64,000 nt of DNA from Vombatus ursinus. Taxonomy: Eukaryota > Chordata > Mammalia > Diprotodontia > Vombatidae. The notes beneath the pieces were generated by a model. It had not been told where the DNA came from. It did no database searches and was given only the letters and a program-made list of their open reading frames with translations. The position numbers and the translations under genes are program-made. Location: NCBI RefSeq assembly GCF_900497805.2, contig NW_020954610.1, forward strand, positions 16,586,535 to 16,650,534, read 5' to 3'. Position 1 is the first letter of the stretch, and every line of letters begins with the position of its first letter. Positions 60,990 through 64,000 of the stretch are shown piece after piece.

Positions 60990-61970
60990 TTCTCTATTAA
61001 AAGTCTCATTTCTCAAATATATAGGGACCTAAGTCAAATTTGTAAAAATAAGAGCCATTCTGTAATTGATAAATGGTCAAAGGATATGAACAAGTAGTTT
61101 TCAGAAGAAGAAATCAAAGCTATGAAGAGTCATATAAAATGTTCTAAGTCACTAATAATTATAGGAATTATTTAAAACAACTCTGTAGTACCACCCCACA
61201 GCCATCACATTGGCTGTCCAAAAAAGGAAAATGAAAATGCTGAAGACAATGAGAGAAAATAAGTATACTAATGGATTGTTATTGTAGCTGTGAGCTGGTC
61301 CATCCATTCTGGAGAATAATTTGGAACTATGTCTAAAGGTCTAGAAAACTGCATCCCCTTTGACCCAGTAATACCTTTACTAGGTCTGTATCCCAAAGAG
61401 GTCAAAGAAAAAGGAAAAGGAACCATATGTACAAAAATATTTACAGTGGGTTTTTTTGTGGCAGCATAGAATTGGAAACTGAGGGGATGCCAATCAACTG
61501 GAGAATGGCTGAACAAGTAGTAGTATGTGATTTTGATGGAATACCATGTGCTATAAGAAATGACGTAGAAGGTTTCAGAAAAACCTGGGAAGACTTAATA
61601 TGAACTGATGTAAAGTGAAGTGAGCAGGACTAGGAGAACACTGTACACAGTAACAGTAACATTGTAATGATAACCAACATTGAAAGACTTAGCTACTCTG
61701 ATCAATGCAATGATTCACAACAATTCCAAAGTACTTATGATGAAAAATGCTATCCTCCTCCAGAGAGAGGACTGATGTATTCTGAGTGCAGATTGAGGCA
61801 TATATTTGTTTGTTTTCCTTCCTTCAACCCCCCTCCTCCCCTCCACACACACAACATGGCTAATGTGGAAATGTTTTGCATGACTTCATGTGTATAATGG
61901 GTATAGCTTTTCTTGCTTTCTCAAGGTGGTGAGGGGAGAGAATTTGGAAATAAAAATTAAAAAATAAACA
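60990..61970 (+). mobile_element. L1 LINE 3' part
   Basis: 'aaatggtcaaaggatatgaa', 'gaggggatgccaatcaactg gagaatggctgaacaa' and the tail 'aaataaaaattaaaaaataa' mark a 5'-truncated sense L1. Confidence 0.88.
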
Positions 61971-61984
61971 ATACCTGACTGAGA

Positions 61985-62620
61985 ATCTCCTTCACAATAT
62001 GCTCAAAGGTAATCAAGCTAGCACCGAAAGATCTACACTGTTGGGGAATATACTTCATCTCAAGGAGTCCCATTCCACTCCTGAACAGTCATAACTATTA
62101 GGAATATTTTCCTTTTTTCTAAACTGAAATCTGTTTCTCTGTCATTGGGATCCATTACCCCTTTCTAATATTAAGTATGAAAAGTATAATTCCTCCTTCA
62201 AAAGTTTTTCAAATACTGTGTTCCCCCTTTGTCTTCTCTTCAGGCTAAACATTCCCAGTTTCTTCAATCGGTCCTTGTGTAGAATGTCTTCTAGTCATCT
62301 ATCAACTTGTTTGTTCTCCTTCCTAAATTTCGACTTAAACACCCAGTGCCCAGTCATACTCATAATCTATAATATCCCTATCGGTTCTTAATCCCTTGTA
62401 CTTCTTGTGCCTCTATGAATGTTAGCTTCTTGGTTGTTATGTCACACTGTTGACTTATTGAACAGTCCACCAAAAAGCTCCATTTTTTTTGTATGAACTG
62501 TCATCTATCCATGCCTACTATACATTCTCCATACTTGCTAGAACTGAGTTGTTCAATTTGCTACCATTTTTGCTGCCTCTTGGGACTGTCACTGACTCCA
62601 TTTTTCCTGGTTTCAAGTAA
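61985..62620 (-). mobile_element. L3/CR1 LINE 3' end, antisense (decayed)
   Basis: 'cttcaggctaaacattccca' and 'tcaatcggtccttgtgtaga' are reversed CR1/L3 end text ('gaagagaagactcagg' region). Confidence 0.6.
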
Positions 62621-62786
62621 CCACATGGAAACTTAGGGGATAAAAGGGAGTATTTCATGCCATGTAAAATCCAGGAGCTCACACTGTGAGAAGATGAGAA
62701 TTCCTTAACTGTCTATTGAGCAGAAAAAACTGATAATTCAATTGTTTGCAATGGATATGAAAAAAAGGCTTACTAATTGGTTGCAG

Positions 62787-63475
62787 TGATGGGGTGCTTG
62801 GATGCTTGTGTTTGGGTACTTGTGCTTGTACTTGGACCCCAATTTCTCCTTAGTCTCAGAAACCCTGTCTCTGACAACCACTCCCCAGCCCAGGACACTG
62901 TGCCTAGCAGTTATTCATGCGTGGGCCCCAGCACGACTCTTATCTCTCTCCCTGGTGCAGCTACACAAAGCTGGGTGAGAGAGTGCTGGGCTGCTCAGGC
63001 CCCAGCCCTCAGATCATGTCTTTGGAAGCCTCCCAATTTCTTAGTAAGTTCCTGTCTTGTGAGAAAGCTTTCCCTTGTTGCAGAGCATTGTCTCATCAAG
63101 ACAGAGGGAGAGGGGTGCCTTGGCCGGCCCAAGGACTCTTCCTCCTGCCAGACTCCAAAGATCCATACCTCTGTCACCTACCTCCCTGTCTGTTATACTC
63201 CCTGTACTTTCTCATCCATAGCTCCCAAAGACACCTGCACCTTTAGATTAACTCATCAGTGTCCCTGGCATTCATTTCCCATGCCCTTTTCCATATAAAC
63301 CCTAGCTCTATCCTCAGTCTCTCGCAGGTTCCTTAAGAATCCTAGCCCGCTGAAAAGCATAACAATAAATCTTTGCCACCTTGACTTAAAGAATGCTTGA
63401 GTCTGTGAATTCATTCCAGATGACCCTGTCCAGTACTCTAGTTTTTGAGAGGTCTCAACCTCTCAGACCGCAACA
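62787..63475 (+). mobile_element. Solo LTR of an endogenous retrovirus (fossil)
   Basis: 689 bp with TG...CA ends and a 4-bp direct repeat gcag on both sides (62783-62786, 63476-63479). A TATA-like ccatataaacc (63291) and an AATAAA (63364) lie in the expected order for U3-R-U5. The 4-bp duplication and layout suit a gammaretrovirus-like (ERV1) family. No internal retroviral genes follow, so the rest was lost by LTR recombination. Open frames across it are incidental. Confidence 0.75.
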
Positions 63476-63479
63476 GCAG

Positions 63480-64000
63480 GACTAGAAACTCAGCTGATAT
63501 ACTAAAGGAATTATATGCTCAACCACTTTTTACTCTTTCTTCCCAGCTTTGAATGGTGAAGATTATTCAGTTGTATCCACATAGTCAACTAGGGGAAGTC
63601 CAGTTGCTTATCACCAGCTCTGTGTTTGGACAGAGCAAGAGAGAGATAAAATGTATATGTAGCTAATTAGCAGTCTTGAAGACTTTATTACGTCCCAGTG
63701 AGGTTCAAATATTAGCTTCTTGGATCACTGTATTAGTAATTATAAATTAGTTACTGAATTATGTTTAAATTGTTCTACTGATGCAGGGATCCTTTTCTTA
63801 AGTTATAATTGCTTTTTGTGAAGGAATAAATGATCTGTCGTATACCCATTTTATATTGTATATAGAGCACCATTTTTTCTACTTTTGTGGGGGGAGGCCC
63901 AAGTCTTGAACCAGGCACTGTATTCCTGGCAGCATTTCCTCTATGTTAAATGTGCATGTTTTCCTTCCTGACTTGACTCAAGTTCTTCAAGAAAATATGT
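63480..64000. other. Nothing recognised
   Basis: AT-rich sequence to the window edge with no gene or named repeat. Confidence 0.45.

Noticed and set aside
62777-63298. 173- and 109-codon open frames
   Set aside because: They lie within the solo LTR and have no retroviral or host protein likeness.

Overview
This is eukaryotic, mammalian-type DNA and very probably marsupial. The evidence is (a) many copies of the tRNA-derived CORE-SINE that begins ggggcagctaggtgg and ends in the 'tgaccctgggcaagtcactta' block, (b) dense old L2, L3/CR1, MIR and RTE (BovB-like) LINE/SINE debris, and (c) marsupial-type L1 elements whose 5' end reads 'ggagccaagatggc'. The SINE subtype suggests an Australian marsupial, but this is inference and an opossum is not excluded.

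One host gene runs through the window on the minus strand. I can place nine coding exons (in transcript order 42859-42678, 32216-32051, 30652-30568, 28076-27923, 19307-19206, 17302-17194, 15093-14999, 10118-9876, 2454-2014). Each has AG/GT borders, and the splice phases match at all eight junctions, giving about 525 uninterrupted codons (1,577 nt). Neither the start nor the stop codon is in view, so the window holds an internal portion of the gene. The protein is probably SHOC1 (ZIP2 orthologue, C9orf84), a meiotic crossover factor; that name rests on recalled protein similarity only and is less certain than the exon structure.

The rest is introns and 5' flank (or further introns) filled with mobile elements. 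By region: 1-1.5 kb antisense L1/HAL1 5' part; 2.7-4.8 kb four SINEs and a YBX-like (cold-shock domain) processed pseudogene fragment; 5-8.8 kb L3/CR1, a 21-bp perfect AT hairpin and L2; 10.9-16.7 kb L2 and L3 tracts; 20.3-24.6 kb an L1 inserted into a MIR, then a HAL1-like element (ORF1 without ORF2); 25.4-30.3 kb CR1, hAT-like debris and an L1 split by a SINE; 36.3-39.8 kb RTE and antisense L1 with a 53-bp tandem repeat in its 5' UTR; 43-49 kb L1 ends, two hAT MITEs, L2, and a nearby-templated duplication sitting inside an L1; 51.4-52.0 kb a 655-bp TA-flanked MITE; 52.6-58.1 kb L1 tails and a second HAL1-like element; 59-60.4 kb RTE; 61-62.6 kb L1 and L3; 62.8-63.5 kb a solo LTR of an endogenous retrovirus with a 4-bp target duplication.

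I see no new multi-gene system. The most informative items are the phased exon chain, the paired ORF1-only L1 elements, the long-armed hAT MITE with 8-bp target duplications, the templated duplication, and the solo LTR.
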